Assembly: GCA_965198905.1 (NCBI GenBank)
Contig: OZ240678.1
Span: 3,224,001-3,288,000 of the forward strand
Origin: CAHJWH01 sp965198905
Lineage (GTDB): Bacteria > Pseudomonadota > Alphaproteobacteria > Caulobacterales > Caulobacteraceae
Direction of reading: 5' to 3'
Length of the DNA: 64,000 nt
Part shown: positions 19,950 through 28,431 of the stretch, piece after piece
How the letters are laid out: each line of letters starts with the position of its first letter
Position numbering within the stretch: position 1 is the first letter of the stretch
Program-made: the position numbers and the translations under genes
Notes under the pieces: generated by a model
Seen by the model: the letters and a program-made list of their open reading frames with translations, nothing else
Databases searched by the model: none
Told to the model about the DNA's origin: nothing

Positions 19950-20258
19950 CTAGTACCGCTGCACAGGGGATTTGACGAGTTGGGGCAGGCCGAGGACGGG
20001 TAAGGTCCTTGGATCGACGCATAGCTCGATGCTTCGGGCCTGCCCGGGCGAGCGCCGGATGAGGCCAGCTTTCTCCAAGGTAAGCACCGTCTGGTGAACT
20101 GACGGGGCGGTGACGCGAAAGTAGTCCTGCAGGTCGCGCTCGGCAGGCGAACGCCGGTTGATCTGAGCATAAGCCCAGATGAAGGCTAGGTACTGGCCTT
20201 GCCTGTCGGTGAAGACAGGCGTGGACGGCGCTACTGGGTCGCCACCCCCTCGACTCAT
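19950..20258 (-). CDS. LexA/MarR-like winged-helix protein inside the IS
   Basis: The 102-residue protein contains a winged helix-turn-helix resembling the LexA DNA-binding domain: QGQYLAFIWAYAQINRRSPA, RDLQDYFRVTAPSVHQTV, LEKAGLIRRSPGQARSIE. Similar small proteins occur in many genomes as LexA- or MarR-like regulators. The ATG at 20258 has GGGAGGG about 10 nt upstream; an upstream in-frame start at 20291 is possible. The gene diverges from the transposase gene with only 43 bp between starts, so its product could control the transposase. Its stop TAG is made of the duplicated TA and one flanking base outside the element, so the insertion site decides where translation ends. Confidence 0.8.
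   Translation of the reverse strand: MSRGGGDPVAPSTPVFTDRQGQYLAFIWAYAQINRRSPAERDLQDYFRVTAPSVHQTVLTLEKAGLIRRSPGQARSIELCVDPRTLPVLGLPQLVKSPVQRY
19953..19967 (+). repeat. IS630 left terminal inverted repeat
   Basis: GTACCGCTGCACAGG, adjoining the TA duplicate at 19951-19952. It pairs with the right end at 21430-21443, with differences at positions 5 and 13. Confidence 0.85.
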
Positions 20259-20301
20259 CTTTCTGATCCCTCCCGGGCCGTCTTGACGCAAGAGGACCTG
20301 G

Positions 20302-21426
20302 ATGAACCTACGTTATAGAGTGGAATTGGACCACGCCGAACGGGCGGTGCTGATGGCGTTGGTCGGCGGTGGCAAGCAGTCTGTTCGCAAGATCAAGCGG
20401 GCGCAGGTCCTGTTAGCGGCGGACGGCGGCCTGGGGGATGAGGCCATCGTCCAGGCGGTGGGAACGTCCGGCTCAACCGTCTACCGGACCAAGCGTCGTT
20501 TCGTCATCGAGGGTTTGGACGCGGCGCTTGAGGAAGAGCCGCGTCCAGGCGCCGAGCGCAAGCTCAGCGGCAAGGAGGAGGCGCTCCTAGTGGCGACCGC
20601 CTGCTCCAAGCCGCCGGCCGGCTGCGCGCGATGGACGCTTGAGTTGTTGGCTGGCGAATTCATCAAGCTGACCGAGCATGAAAGCCTCTCGCGCGAGACG
20701 GTGCGTCGCAGGCTCGCGGAGAACCAAATGAAGCCGTGGCGCAAGAACATGTGGTGCATTCCCAAGATCGATGCAGAGTATGTCGCACGCATGGAGGACG
20801 TGCTCGACCTCTACGCCGAGACGCCTGAACCCCACCGACCGGTCATAGGCTTCGATGAGAGCCCCACCCAGCTGATCGGCGAGGTCCGCCCGGTGATTCC
20901 GGCAAAGCCTGGCCAGCTTGAGCGCTATGACTGCGAGTACAGGCGCAATGGGACAGCCAACCTGTTCGTCTTCCTCGACGCCCATCGCTCCTGGCGCAGG
21001 GTGAAAGTCACCGAGCGCCGCGCAGCTGAGGACTTCGCCCATTGCATGCGCGAGCTTGTCGATGTCCACTTCCCTAAGGCCGAGAAGATCAGGGTGGTCC
21101 TCGACAACCTCTCCACCCATTCTGCAGCGGCCCTCTACCAAAGCCTGCCGCCCGAAGACGCACGCCGGGTGCTGCGCCGCCTGGAATTCCACTACACGCC
21201 CAAGCACGCCAGCTGGCTCAACATGGTCGAGATCGAGATCGGTGTTTTACGAGCTCAGTGCCTAGATCGCCGGATTGAAGACCAAGACTTGCTAGTCCAG
21301 GAAGTCGCCGCCTGGGAGCGCCGCCGAAACGTCAGCGGCGCGCGCATCAACTGGATGTTCTCCACAGAGAAGGCCAGCGACAAAATGGCTCGCGCCTATC
21401 CCGTGCCCAGGCTCAAAGAGCCATGA
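20302..21426 (+). CDS. IS630 family transposase
   Basis: This 374-residue DDE transposase has an N-terminal helix-turn-helix (GLGDEAIVQAVGTSGSTVYR, about residues 35-55) and a second DNA-binding helix region. The catalytic core shows VIGFDESPTQLIG (first Asp), RVVLDNLSTHSA (second Asp) and HASWLNMVEIEIGVL (Glu). The protein looks full length. AGAGGA precedes the ATG. It occupies most of the element and ends 17 bp before the right end. Confidence 0.95.
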   Translation: MNLRYRVELDHAERAVLMALVGGGKQSVRKIKRAQVLLAADGGLGDEAIVQAVGTSGSTVYRTKRRFVIEGLDAALEEEPRPGAERKLSGKEEALLVATACSKPPAGCARWTLELLAGEFIKLTEHESLSRETVRRRLAENQMKPWRKNMWCIPKIDAEYVARMEDVLDLYAETPEPHRPVIGFDESPTQLIGEVRPVIPAKPGQLERYDCEYRRNGTANLFVFLDAHRSWRRVKVTERRAAEDFAHCMRELVDVHFPKAEKIRVVLDNLSTHSAAALYQSLPPEDARRVLRRLEFHYTPKHASWLNMVEIEIGVLRAQCLDRRIEDQDLLVQEVAAWERRRNVSGARINWMFSTEKASDKMARAYPVPRLKEP

Positions 21427-21429
21427 TCA

Positions 21430-21443
21430 CCGTGCAGCAGTAC
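21430..21443 (-). repeat. IS630 right terminal inverted repeat
   Basis: On the minus strand this reads GTACTGCTGCACGG, adjoining the TA duplicate at 21444-21445. It lies just after the transposase stop at 21426. Confidence 0.85.
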
Positions 21444-21445
21444 TA

Positions 21446-21766
21446 GGTCGATCGTGGCTGCGGGGCAAGTCTATGCAAGCTTCGACTTTAGACGTCCTGT
21501 CTGCCGCAAAGGCAGCCTCGCCAAAGCCTAATGTCGTGTTCTTGGCGTGAAGCTCATGTCAGCTGTGGGCGCACTGTCACCGCTGGGTGCTTGCCATCTT
21601 AGCTGGGGGGCAAAGAAGGGTGCGTCGGCAGGTCGCGCCTGTGACGGTCCTCGTCTTCGGCCGCACGAGCTGGCGACTAAACCTTAGCCTGCTGGCACCT
21701 GCATCAGCGCCCGCCTTTTAGCGTTTGTGCAGGTGGTTGTGCGCCACCCCGCCTCGGAGCTCCGTC
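21446..21766. other. Gene-free stretch between IS and amidohydrolase
   Basis: These 321 bp hold no open frame with recognisable coding character and no clear RNA gene. They follow the right end of the IS element and presumably include the promoter region of the broken amidohydrolase gene. Nothing more can be supported. Confidence 0.5.
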
Positions 21767-22750
21767 ATGCGTCTAATCGCCATCGAAGAGCACATCCTCC
21801 CATCCTTCGTGCGAGACGCTTGGGCCGCTGCTCCGCCTCCTTACGATCCCGTCTCCGACTTCGCTGATGGAGGCGTGAACGGCGATCGGCTGGCCGACCT
21901 GGGCGAAGGGCGGTTGGCGCTGATGGACGAACAAGGTGTGGACCTGCAGGTGCTGTCCCTCACCACGCCCGGGCTGCACAACCTGGAGCGTGGCCCGGCT
22001 GTCGAGACCGCCCGCCGCGTCAACGACCTCATCGCCGAGACCTGCGCGCGACGCCCCGACCGTTTTCAGGGTTTCGCCGCCCTGCGCACGCCCGATCCAG
22101 ATGCGGCTCCGCGGGAACTGGAGCGCGCCTTACGTGATCTCGGCCTCAAGGGCGCGTTGGTCTGCGGACGCACGCGTGAGCGCCACCTCGACCATCCCGA
22201 CCTGCGCCCGATGCTGGCGAAGGCGGCCGAGCTGGGTGTCCCGATCTTCATCCATCCCCAGACAACCCCGTCCGCGGTGCGCGCGGCCAGCTACTCAGGC
22301 ATCGGCGAAACGGCGGACCTCGCCCTGGCCGCCTTCGGCTTAGGATGGCACTACGAGGCCGGACTGCAATGGATCCGGTTGGCGGCGGCGGGCGTGTTCG
22401 ACGAGCTGCCTCAGCTTCAGGTCATCCTGGGTCACTGGGGCGAGGTAGTGCTCTTCTACCTGGAGCGCACCGGCGCCGTATTGAACCGCGCGCTGACTCT
22501 TAAAGCGTCCTTGGCCGACTGCGCCCGGCGCAACCTCTACGTCACGGGCAGCGGCATGTGGAGCGAGGCTTACCTCCAACGCTGCCTGGAGATCGTCGGA
22601 GCCGAGCGACTGCTGTTCTCCACCGATTACCCCTACCAGTAGCGTCCCGGCGGCGACGCCCGGCGGTTCCTGGACGAGGCGACACTGGACGCGCTCGCCC
22701 GCGAGGGCCTTGCCCATGCAAACTGGGATCGGCTGACACGTGGCGATTAG
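21767..22750 (+). pseudogene. Amidohydrolase-2 / resorcylate decarboxylase-like gene with amber stop
   Basis: The reading frame encodes a TIM-barrel amidohydrolase of the ACMSD / gamma-resorcylate decarboxylase group. Metal-site motifs are in place: IEEH near the N-terminus, FIHPQ, VILGHWGE and FSTDYPY. A TAG at 22640-22642, directly after STDYPYQ, interrupts the frame. The next 35 codons continue as family-like sequence (RPGGDARRFLDEATLDAL and on to WDRLTRGD) up to the natural TAG at 22748-22750. The truncated product (291 residues) keeps the metal ligands but loses the last helices. It was probably a catabolic decarboxylase or hydrolase. The neighbouring tetR is also broken. Confidence 0.82.
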
Positions 22751-22777
22751 AGGCCAACCCCCAAGCGAGCGCACGTC

Positions 22778-23370
22778 GTGATCGGTCGTTCCCGGCCATT
22801 GAAGATGCTCGTCCCCGCGACGCAGAACGCGATCTTAGCTGCAGCCAAGGAGGTGCTGCAGGAGCGCGGCCTCGAAGGCTTCACGACGAACGCAGTCGCG
22901 GCTCGCTCGCCTTATAGCGTGGGCACGGTGCACAACTATTTTCCTGACAGGGGGCGGCTGCTCCGCGCCTTGATCCACCCGAGTGCGAAAGTCTCGAACC
23001 CTGGCTTCGCTCGCCCCCGCCCGCATCCAGCCAGACCGAGTATGTGCGCCAGATTATCACGGGGCTTCTCGCCTATCACAGAGGCGCGCCGGAGTTGGCT
23101 TGGCTCCTTTATGTGGAGGAGCGCCGGCAGGGCATGCCAGACGGCCTGCAGAACGCCGTCCAGCTTGCGCTGAATAAAGCCATGGCGCCGCCTCACCAGC
23201 CTTCCGGAGATCCTGCAGCTGCGCCAGGCGAGCTGTTCGCCGTGCTCTGGGGCATGGCGCAGGCCGCCAGCCGCAGCCCGGCGACCAATGTAGCCACGGT
23301 GACCGCTCGCATGTCCGCCATGGCGATGCACTACATCCGCCACGGTTCCAAAGGAGCCTGGATCGCCTAG
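22778..23370 (+). pseudogene. TetR-family regulator, frameshifted
   Basis: The N-terminal half encodes a TetR DNA-binding domain (NAILAAAKEVLQERGLEG, FTTNAVAARSPYSVGTVHNY). The usual FYxHF-like end of the recognition helix reads VHNYFPDRGRLLRAL. Around 22985-23020 the sequence continues in another frame, as if one base were lost. That frame reads EYVRQIITGLLAYHRGAPEL, then WLLYVEERRQGMPDGLQNAV, to a stop at 23368-23370. This is a normal TetR ligand-binding half. Starts at 22778 and 22805 are both possible. It probably regulated the amidohydrolase gene 27 bp upstream. Confidence 0.8.
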
Positions 23371-23376
23371 CGGAAA

Positions 23377-23400
23377 CTCGCTGAGCTTTCGCTCAGCGAG
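23377..23400 (+). terminator. Hairpin after tetR remnant, probable terminator
   Basis: A perfect 10-bp stem, CTCGCTGAGC / GCTCAGCGAG, with a TTTC loop starts 6 bp after the tetR stop. No T-run follows on either strand, so termination would be weak or factor-dependent. Confidence 0.45.
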
Positions 23401-24056
23401 ACGCCGCCCCGCTGATTAAATGCTCAGCTACGGTCGGTTTCCTCCGACTTCATCTATCCCGCCAAGGAGCGCGCAGGCGTGACCGCCATTCAAGATCGGG
23501 CCCAAGCTCGCTTCCCAGACTTCGAGGAGGGAGGGAGAAGCGCGCCGAGCGCGATCCAATCCTCCAGACACATACTCCGGCATTGCTCCGGGCAGCGTTG
23601 GCGACATCGGCATCATCCAGGGTAGGGTTCTGAGCCCAAGCAGGGTGTGCAGACCATGCTAATGGAGGGCCGGGAGCGTGTCGGCGACACCGACATGATC
23701 GTCAGGCGAGGGTTTTCTGAAACCCTCCAGGGGTTCCCGAAACTGGCGAGACGAGTTTCGGAAACCCCCAGCCTCTCTCGACACCACCTGTCACGCTCAT
23801 GTCAGTCCAGAACGTCAGCGCTGACACGCCTTCCGGCATCAACGTCATGTAGCTCAGGGTTGTGTGCATGCCACATGCTACTCGTCGCAACCAGAGACAG
23901 GCGTCGACGGGGCGCCGAAAGTGCGCCCGCGGTAGGACGTGAGCAGGCCGCCGCAAGTTCAAAATCGGCGAGGTACACGCCGCTCATCGGCGCTGAGTCG
24001 ACTCCAATGACCCAGGAGTCGATTGGAGTGACGCCCGACAAACAGACCTAGCCTCT
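23401..24056. other. Gene-free accessory stretch before tRNA-Gly
   Basis: These 656 bp contain no open frame I can assign to a protein family. They hold two adjacent hairpins at 23708-23768, a perfect 12-bp palindrome GTCAGCGCTGAC at 23814-23825, and an inverted pair ACTCCAAT / ATTGGAGT near 24001-24030. The base composition is slightly lower in GC than the neighbouring core genes. It looks like the remains of mobile DNA next to a tRNA gene. Confidence 0.5.
23708..23768. repeat. Double hairpin with shared TTTCGGAAACC motif
   Basis: Two stems are adjacent. The first is GAGGGTTT-TCTG-AAACCCTC (23708-23727, perfect 8-bp arms). The second has 15-bp arms, GGGGTTCCCGAAACT (23730-23744) and AGTTTCGGAAACCCC (23754-23768), with one mismatch, separated by GGCGAGACG. 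Both stems contain related GGTTT/AAACC cores. This looks like a recombination site or the end of a repeat element; no enzyme can be assigned. Confidence 0.6.
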
Positions 24057-24130
24057 TGGAGCGGGCAGCGGGAATCGAACCCGCACGAGCAGCTTGGGAA
24101 GCTGCCAGGCTACCACTACATCATGCCCGC
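24057..24130 (-). tRNA. tRNA-Gly(CCC)
   Basis: The 74-nt gene has acceptor strands GCGGGCA / TGCCCGC, discriminator T and an encoded CCA (24059-24057). The anticodon stem-loop GCAGC-TTCCCAA-GCTGC gives anticodon CCC, and the T arm is GCGGG-TTCGATT-CCCGC. It reads GGG codons. It borders the gene-free accessory stretch. Confidence 0.97.
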
Positions 24131-24222
24131 GGCGCTACACCGAGGTCTTAGACCGGGATGGGGGCGGCTGTCACCCCGCCAGCGTTTCTGTTAGCGTTGA
24201 AGGGTAGGAAGCGGGAGGGATC

Positions 24223-25320
24223 ATGGAGAGCGCATCGGTCCACCCCCATCCGCGCGGGCCTGATCACGATCATCTCCACTCGCACAATTCGGCGGAGGAT
24301 CATCGAGCACCGTCACCTGGGGCTCATGTCCATCTCCATTCGGGCGTCGACCACGCTCACGGCGAGCACGGCCATGACGGCAGGCATTCCCATGCTGGCC
24401 ACAGCCATAGCGGCCTGCACGCGGGTCATAATCACCATCACGCCCCGTCGAACTTCGGCCCTGCGTTCGCGGTGGGCGCCTTGCTCAATGCGGTTTTCGT
24501 GGCGGCGGAGGCGGTGTACGGCGTGCTCGGCCACTCCATGGCGCTGCTGGCCGACGCCGGCCACAACCTTGGCGATGTGCTGGGGCTGCTGGCGGCCTGG
24601 AGTGCTGTGGTGTTGTCGAAGCGCAAGCCCAGCGCGCGCTTCACCTATGGACTGGGGTCGACCTCCGTGCTGGCGGCGCTCCTGAACGCCGTGATCCTGC
24701 TGGTGGTCACCGGAGCCGTGGTGGCGGAGGCGGTGCGGCGGCTGCTGCACCCCGAACCCTCAGCGGGATTTGTGGTGATGGGCGTGGCGGCGGCTGGGAT
24801 TGCAGTGAACGGGATCACGGCGGGCATGTTCGCTTCCGGACGCAAGGGCGATCTGAACGTGCGCGGGGCCTATCTGCACATGCTCTCGGATGCGGTGGTG
24901 GCGGCGGGGGTGGTGGTGACGGGAGGCCTGATCCTGCTCACCGGCTGGCGCTGGCTGGACCCGTTCGCCAGCCTGCTGATCTCCGCGGTGATCGTCTGGG
25001 GGACGTGGAGCCTGCTGCGTGAGTCTTTGAACATGGCGCTGGACGCAGTTCCGTCAGGGATCGAGCCGGCGGAGGTTCGCGCGCACCTGCTGGGGCTGGA
25101 CGGCGTGACGGGTCTGCACGACCTTCACATCTGGTCGATGTCGACGACGGAGACGGCGCTGACCTGCCATCTCCTGATGCCGCGCGGCCATCCCGGCGAT
25201 CGGACCCTGGACGCCATCTGCGAGGGCTTGAACGGCCGTTTTCACATCGGTCACGCCACGCTGCAGGTGGAGACTGACGCTGACGCCTCGTGCCGGCTCG
25301 AGGCCGCCCACGCCATCTGA
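24223..25320 (+). CDS. Cation diffusion facilitator transporter (zinc type)
   Basis: CDF proteins export divalent metals, usually Zn2+, from the cytoplasm by proton antiport. The 365-residue protein has a His/Asp-rich N-terminus (about residues 7-75, with many His pairs) that may bind metal. Six membrane helices follow, and a C-terminal cytoplasmic domain begins about residue 285. The paired metal sites are visible as ADAGHNLGD in TM2 and HMLSDAVVAAG in TM5. GGGAGGG is 7 nt before the ATG. It resembles the CzcD/ZitB subgroup. Confidence 0.93.
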   Translation: MESASVHPHPRGPDHDHLHSHNSAEDHRAPSPGAHVHLHSGVDHAHGEHGHDGRHSHAGHSHSGLHAGHNHHHAPSNFGPAFAVGALLNAVFVAAEAVYGVLGHSMALLADAGHNLGDVLGLLAAWSAVVLSKRKPSARFTYGLGSTSVLAALLNAVILLVVTGAVVAEAVRRLLHPEPSAGFVVMGVAAAGIAVNGITAGMFASGRKGDLNVRGAYLHMLSDAVVAAGVVVTGGLILLTGWRWLDPFASLLISAVIVWGTWSLLRESLNMALDAVPSGIEPAEVRAHLLGLDGVTGLHDLHIWSMSTTETALTCHLLMPRGHPGDRTLDAICEGLNGRFHIGHATLQVETDADASCRLEAAHAI

Positions 25321-25343
25321 TCCTCGGCTGATAGTTTAGGCCG

Positions 25344-25751
25344 TCAGTTCACCACCCGCGAGGCGCCGGGCAGGTCCAGCGAGAACGCGGGGATTTGCGC
25401 GTCGAACGCAGCGCCGCCGGCCACCGTCAGGCAATAGCTTCCCACCATCACCCCGGATGAGGTAGGGAGGGGACAGCCGCTGGTGTAGCGGAAGCTGTCT
25501 CCGGGGTTGAGCAACGGCTGCTCGCCCACCACGCCCGGCCCCTGGACCTCCTCCACGCGGCCCGTCGCATCGGTGATGGTCCAATGTCGGCTGATCAGCT
25601 GGACGGTGACGGCGCTGCGGTTCTCGACCTCGATATGATAGGCCCAAACCCACCGGCGCTGCTTGGGGTCGGACTGTTCGGGCAGGTATTGCGGGCGAAC
25701 CCGCACGGAGACGCCCGACGTGACGGCTTCATAGACGGCGCCCTGGTCCAT
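25344..25751 (-). CDS. apaG: ApaG protein
   Basis: ApaG is a small fibronectin-III-like beta-sandwich protein linked to Co2+/Mg2+ efflux and diadenosine tetraphosphate metabolism; its exact activity is unsettled. The 135-residue product shows VRPQYLPEQSD, RWVWAYHIEVENRS, RHWTITDA and the glycine-rich GPGVVGEQPLLNPG. The ATG at 25751 shares one base with the metZ stop (TGATG), so it is the second gene of a metZ-apaG operon and is translationally coupled. Confidence 0.94.
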   Translation of the reverse strand: MDQGAVYEAVTSGVSVRVRPQYLPEQSDPKQRRWVWAYHIEVENRSAVTVQLISRHWTITDATGRVEEVQGPGVVGEQPLLNPGDSFRYTSGCPLPTSSGVMVGSYCLTVAGGAAFDAQIPAFSLDLPGASRVVN

Positions 25752-26962
25752 CAGGCGGCGGCCAGGGCGGCGTCGAGCGCGCGGGACACGTCGCGGGCCA
25801 GATCGACGGGATCCTCCAACCCCACCGACAGACGCACGCAACCCTCGGTCAGGCCGATCGCCAGCCGATCGGCCTCCGGGGTGGCGCGGTGGGTGGTGGT
25901 GGACGGATGCACCGCCAGCGACTTGGCGTCGGCCAGGTTGTTGGAGATGTCCACGATCTGCAGGGCGTTGAGGAAGGCGAAGGCCTTGGACCGCGCGCCG
26001 AGGTCGAAGGCCATGATGGTGCCGCCGGCCTTCATCTGTCGTGCGGCGATCTCCGCCTGGGGATGGTCGGCCCGGGCGGGATAGAAGATGCGCTTGACCG
26101 CGGCGTGCTCGGCGATCTCGTCGGCGAGGGTGGCCGCCGTCGCGCTCTGGCGCATGACACGCAGGTCCAGGGTCTCCAGGCCTTTCAGCAGCACCCAGGC
26201 GCTGAACGGGGAGAGGGCGGGGCCGGTGTGGCGGATCAGCTCCCGATAGGCCTCGTCCAGCGCGGCGTCTTCACCCAGGATCGCGCCGCCCAGCACCCGG
26301 CCCTGGCCATCGATGTGCTTGGTCGCGGAATAGACCACCAAGTCGGCGCCAAGCTTCAGCGGCGACTGCAGGACGGGGCTGGCGAAAGCGTTGTCCACGA
26401 CCAGCCTGGCCCCGGCCTCATGTGCGATCGCGGCGACTGCGGGGATGTCGATGATCTCCAGCAGCGGGTTGGCGGGGCTTTCCAGGAAGAAGGCGCGGGT
26501 GTTGCCCCGCACCGCCCCGCGCCAGGCTTCCAGGTCCGTCCCGTCCACGACGGTGCTCTCGACCCCGTAGCGCGGGAGCATCTGGGTGACGATCCAGCGG
26601 CAGGAGCCGAACAGCGCGCGGCTGGCCACCAGGTGGTCGCCCGCCTTGAGAAGGCCGAGCAGCGCGATGTTCACCGCCGCCATCCCCGACGCCATGGCGC
26701 GGCAACCCGTGGCGCCTTCCAGCAGGGCCAGACGGTCCTCGAACATCTTGACGGTGGGATTGCCGTAGCGGGCGTAGATGAAGCCCGGGTCCTCGCCGCT
26801 GAAGCGACGGTCGGCGGCCTCGGCGCTGTCGTAGGCGAAGCTCTGGGTCAGGAAGATGGGCTCGGCGATCTCGCCATAGGGCGTGCGCACCTGACCTCCA
26901 CGCACGAGGCGGGTGGCGGGAGCCCAGTCCTGTGGCCGTTCGGTCTTGGCGTGCTCGCTCAT
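25751..26962 (-). CDS. metZ: O-succinylhomoserine sulfhydrylase
   Basis: MetZ makes homocysteine directly from O-succinylhomoserine and sulfide in methionine synthesis. The 403-residue PLP enzyme of the Cys/Met metabolism family has FIYARYGNPTV, the cofactor lysine in VVYSATKHIDGQG (about residue 210), and NPLLEIIDIP. The ATG at 26962 begins the family N-terminus (DWAPATRLVRGG); the longer upstream frame is arginine-rich and unlikely to be translated. It is divergent from the dCTP deaminase gene. No SAM riboswitch could be recognised in the 148 bp between them. Confidence 0.92.
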   Translation of the reverse strand: MSEHAKTERPQDWAPATRLVRGGQVRTPYGEIAEPIFLTQSFAYDSAEAADRRFSGEDPGFIYARYGNPTVKMFEDRLALLEGATGCRAMASGMAAVNIALLGLLKAGDHLVASRALFGSCRWIVTQMLPRYGVESTVVDGTDLEAWRGAVRGNTRAFFLESPANPLLEIIDIPAVAAIAHEAGARLVVDNAFASPVLQSPLKLGADLVVYSATKHIDGQGRVLGGAILGEDAALDEAYRELIRHTGPALSPFSAWVLLKGLETLDLRVMRQSATAATLADEIAEHAAVKRIFYPARADHPQAEIAARQMKAGGTIMAFDLGARSKAFAFLNALQIVDISNNLADAKSLAVHPSTTTHRATPEADRLAIGLTEGCVRLSVGLEDPVDLARDVSRALDAALAAA

Positions 26963-27110
26963 GCACGTGGCATGGCCGCGGAGGGTGGCCGAGGTCAAGG
27001 GCGGCGCGACCGACTTCGGCGTGCAAGCCGGTGCGCGGCGGCGGCGGCGCTTGCCAAGGCGTAACGTGGCGGCGAGTGTCGCCGCCCGTTTAGCAGCCCA
27101 GGCGCGCCCC

Positions 27111-28139
27111 TTGACCCAACCCGCCGGCATCCTTCCCTACCAGGCCATCGAAGCCTTGATCGACGAGGGCGCGGTTCGCGCGACGGCGCCTTACGCCGTC
27201 GACCAGCTGCAGCCCGCGAGCCTGGACCTGAGATTGGGCGGCGACGCCTGGCGAGTGCGCGCGTCCTTCCTGCCGGGGCGTGGACGCAAGGTGGCCGAGC
27301 GGATGGCGGACGTCGCCATGCACCGCCTCGATCTCAGCGCGGGCGCCGTGCTGGAGCGAGGCTGCGTCTACATCGCCGAGCTGCAGGAGCGACTGGACCT
27401 GCCCGTGCACGTGGCCGCGCGGGCCAACCCTAAGAGTTCGACCGGGCGGGTCGACGTTTTCGTGCGCCTGCTGACCGATGAAGGCGTCGCATTCGACGAC
27501 GTGGCCGCCGGCTATCGCGGGCCGCTTTATCTGGAGATCGCGCCCCAAACTTTCTCCGTGCTGGTCCGCACGGGAACGCGGCTGAACCAGCTGAGGCTCA
27601 AGCGCGGCCATCCGGCGACTTTGCGGGTGAGGCGGGTGGGCGTGGACCTGACCGGCGCCCTGGCAGGCTTTCGCGCCCGCCGTCACGCGGGGGTCGTCGA
27701 CCTCGACAAGGAAGACGGCCATGCCCCGCGCGACTTCTGGGAACCGCTGGAGGGCAGACCGAACCGACACGGGGTAGGCGAGCTGCTGCTCGACCCTGGC
27801 GAGTTCTACATCCTGGCGTCCAAGGAGGCGGTGGAGATCCCCGCGGACGAAGCAGCCGAGATGACCCCGATCGACCCCTCGGTGGGGGAGTTCAGGGTCC
27901 ACTATGCAGGCTTCTTCGATCCCGGCTTTGGGACGGAAGAGGCTCTGGGGGCCGGGTCTCGCGCCGTGCTGGAGGTGAGAAGCCACGAGACGCCGTTTAT
28001 GCTCGAAGACGGCCAGATCGTGGCTCGCCTCGTTTACGAGCCGCTCACCGAACGACCATCGCGGTTGTACGGCTTCCGAGGTTCACACTATCAGCGCCAG
28101 GGTCTGAAGCTGTCCAAGCACTTTAAGGTGTGGACCTGA
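27111..28139 (+). CDS. 2'-deoxycytidine 5'-triphosphate deaminase (long form)
   Basis: The enzyme deaminates dCTP to dUTP and so supplies dUMP for thymidylate synthesis. The 342-residue form is the long alphaproteobacterial type built of two dUTPase-like halves. The first half has AVDQLQPASLDLRLGG and RANPKSSTGRVDVFVRL; the second repeats the fold (GEFYILASKEAVEIP, FRVHYAGFFDPGFG). The TTG at 27111 starts at LTQPAGILPYQAIEALI; a GTG at 27066 is an alternative. It is convergent with the DUF1674 gene. Confidence 0.9.
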   Translation: MTQPAGILPYQAIEALIDEGAVRATAPYAVDQLQPASLDLRLGGDAWRVRASFLPGRGRKVAERMADVAMHRLDLSAGAVLERGCVYIAELQERLDLPVHVAARANPKSSTGRVDVFVRLLTDEGVAFDDVAAGYRGPLYLEIAPQTFSVLVRTGTRLNQLRLKRGHPATLRVRRVGVDLTGALAGFRARRHAGVVDLDKEDGHAPRDFWEPLEGRPNRHGVGELLLDPGEFYILASKEAVEIPADEAAEMTPIDPSVGEFRVHYAGFFDPGFGTEEALGAGSRAVLEVRSHETPFMLEDGQIVARLVYEPLTERPSRLYGFRGSHYQRQGLKLSKHFKVWT

Positions 28140-28145
28140 TGGCGA

Positions 28146-28385
28146 TCAGGAGAAATCAATTGCCATGCCTTTGCGCTCCCAGTCCCCGTAGCGGGTGGGT
28201 TCCAGCCCCTTGGGGCCGCCGCTTTCCGGCGTCTCCGATGCGGCGCGGGCGGCGGCGTTAACCTTTTCGCGGCGGTCGGCGGCCTCTTCGAGGGCGCGCT
28301 TGGCCGCATCCGGCAAGGGCTTGTCGGGGGCGGCGCCCAGCCGGGTGTCGGGATCTGGAGGGACGTGGGGGTCTGCGTCGGTCAT
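28146..28385 (-). CDS. DUF1674 (SDHAF4-like) protein
   Basis: The 79-residue protein ends with the family signature GPKGLEPTRYGDWERKG-AIDFS. DUF1674 is the bacterial counterpart of the mitochondrial assembly factor SDHAF4, which helps flavinated SdhA join succinate dehydrogenase. The N-terminal half is charged, low-complexity sequence. The gene lies divergently next to rsmB, the usual place for it in alphaproteobacteria. Confidence 0.9.
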   Translation of the reverse strand: MTDADPHVPPDPDTRLGAAPDKPLPDAAKRALEEAADRREKVNAAARAASETPESGGPKGLEPTRYGDWERKGMAIDFS

Positions 28386-28431
28386 CTGCGATCTCCTTGC
28401 CCTTCCGGGCCTTACGGCTGATTTAGGGTCG

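Larger units (their letters stand above)
19953..21443. mobile_element. IS630-family element with divergent HTH gene
   Basis: The element is 1491 bp, longer than most IS630 members. Both ends begin GTAC(C/T)GCTGCAC(A/G)GG read inward: the left end is at 19953, and the right end is at 21443 on the complement. Each is flanked by TA (19951-19952 and 21444-21445), the duplicated target of this family, within an original CTAG. It carries a transposase gene and, divergently, a small winged-helix gene. The ends match at 12 of the first 14 positions, and the transposase is intact, so insertion may be recent. Confidence 0.88.

Noticed and set aside
23647..24051. 134-codon open frame in the gap before tRNA-Gly
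   Set aside because: It runs through the hairpins, lacks codon bias and a ribosome binding site, and shows no family resemblance.
26963..27110. Possible SAM riboswitch upstream of metZ
   Set aside because: Such switches precede metZ in some alphaproteobacteria, but I could not find the SAM-II core or another known SAM fold in these 148 bp.
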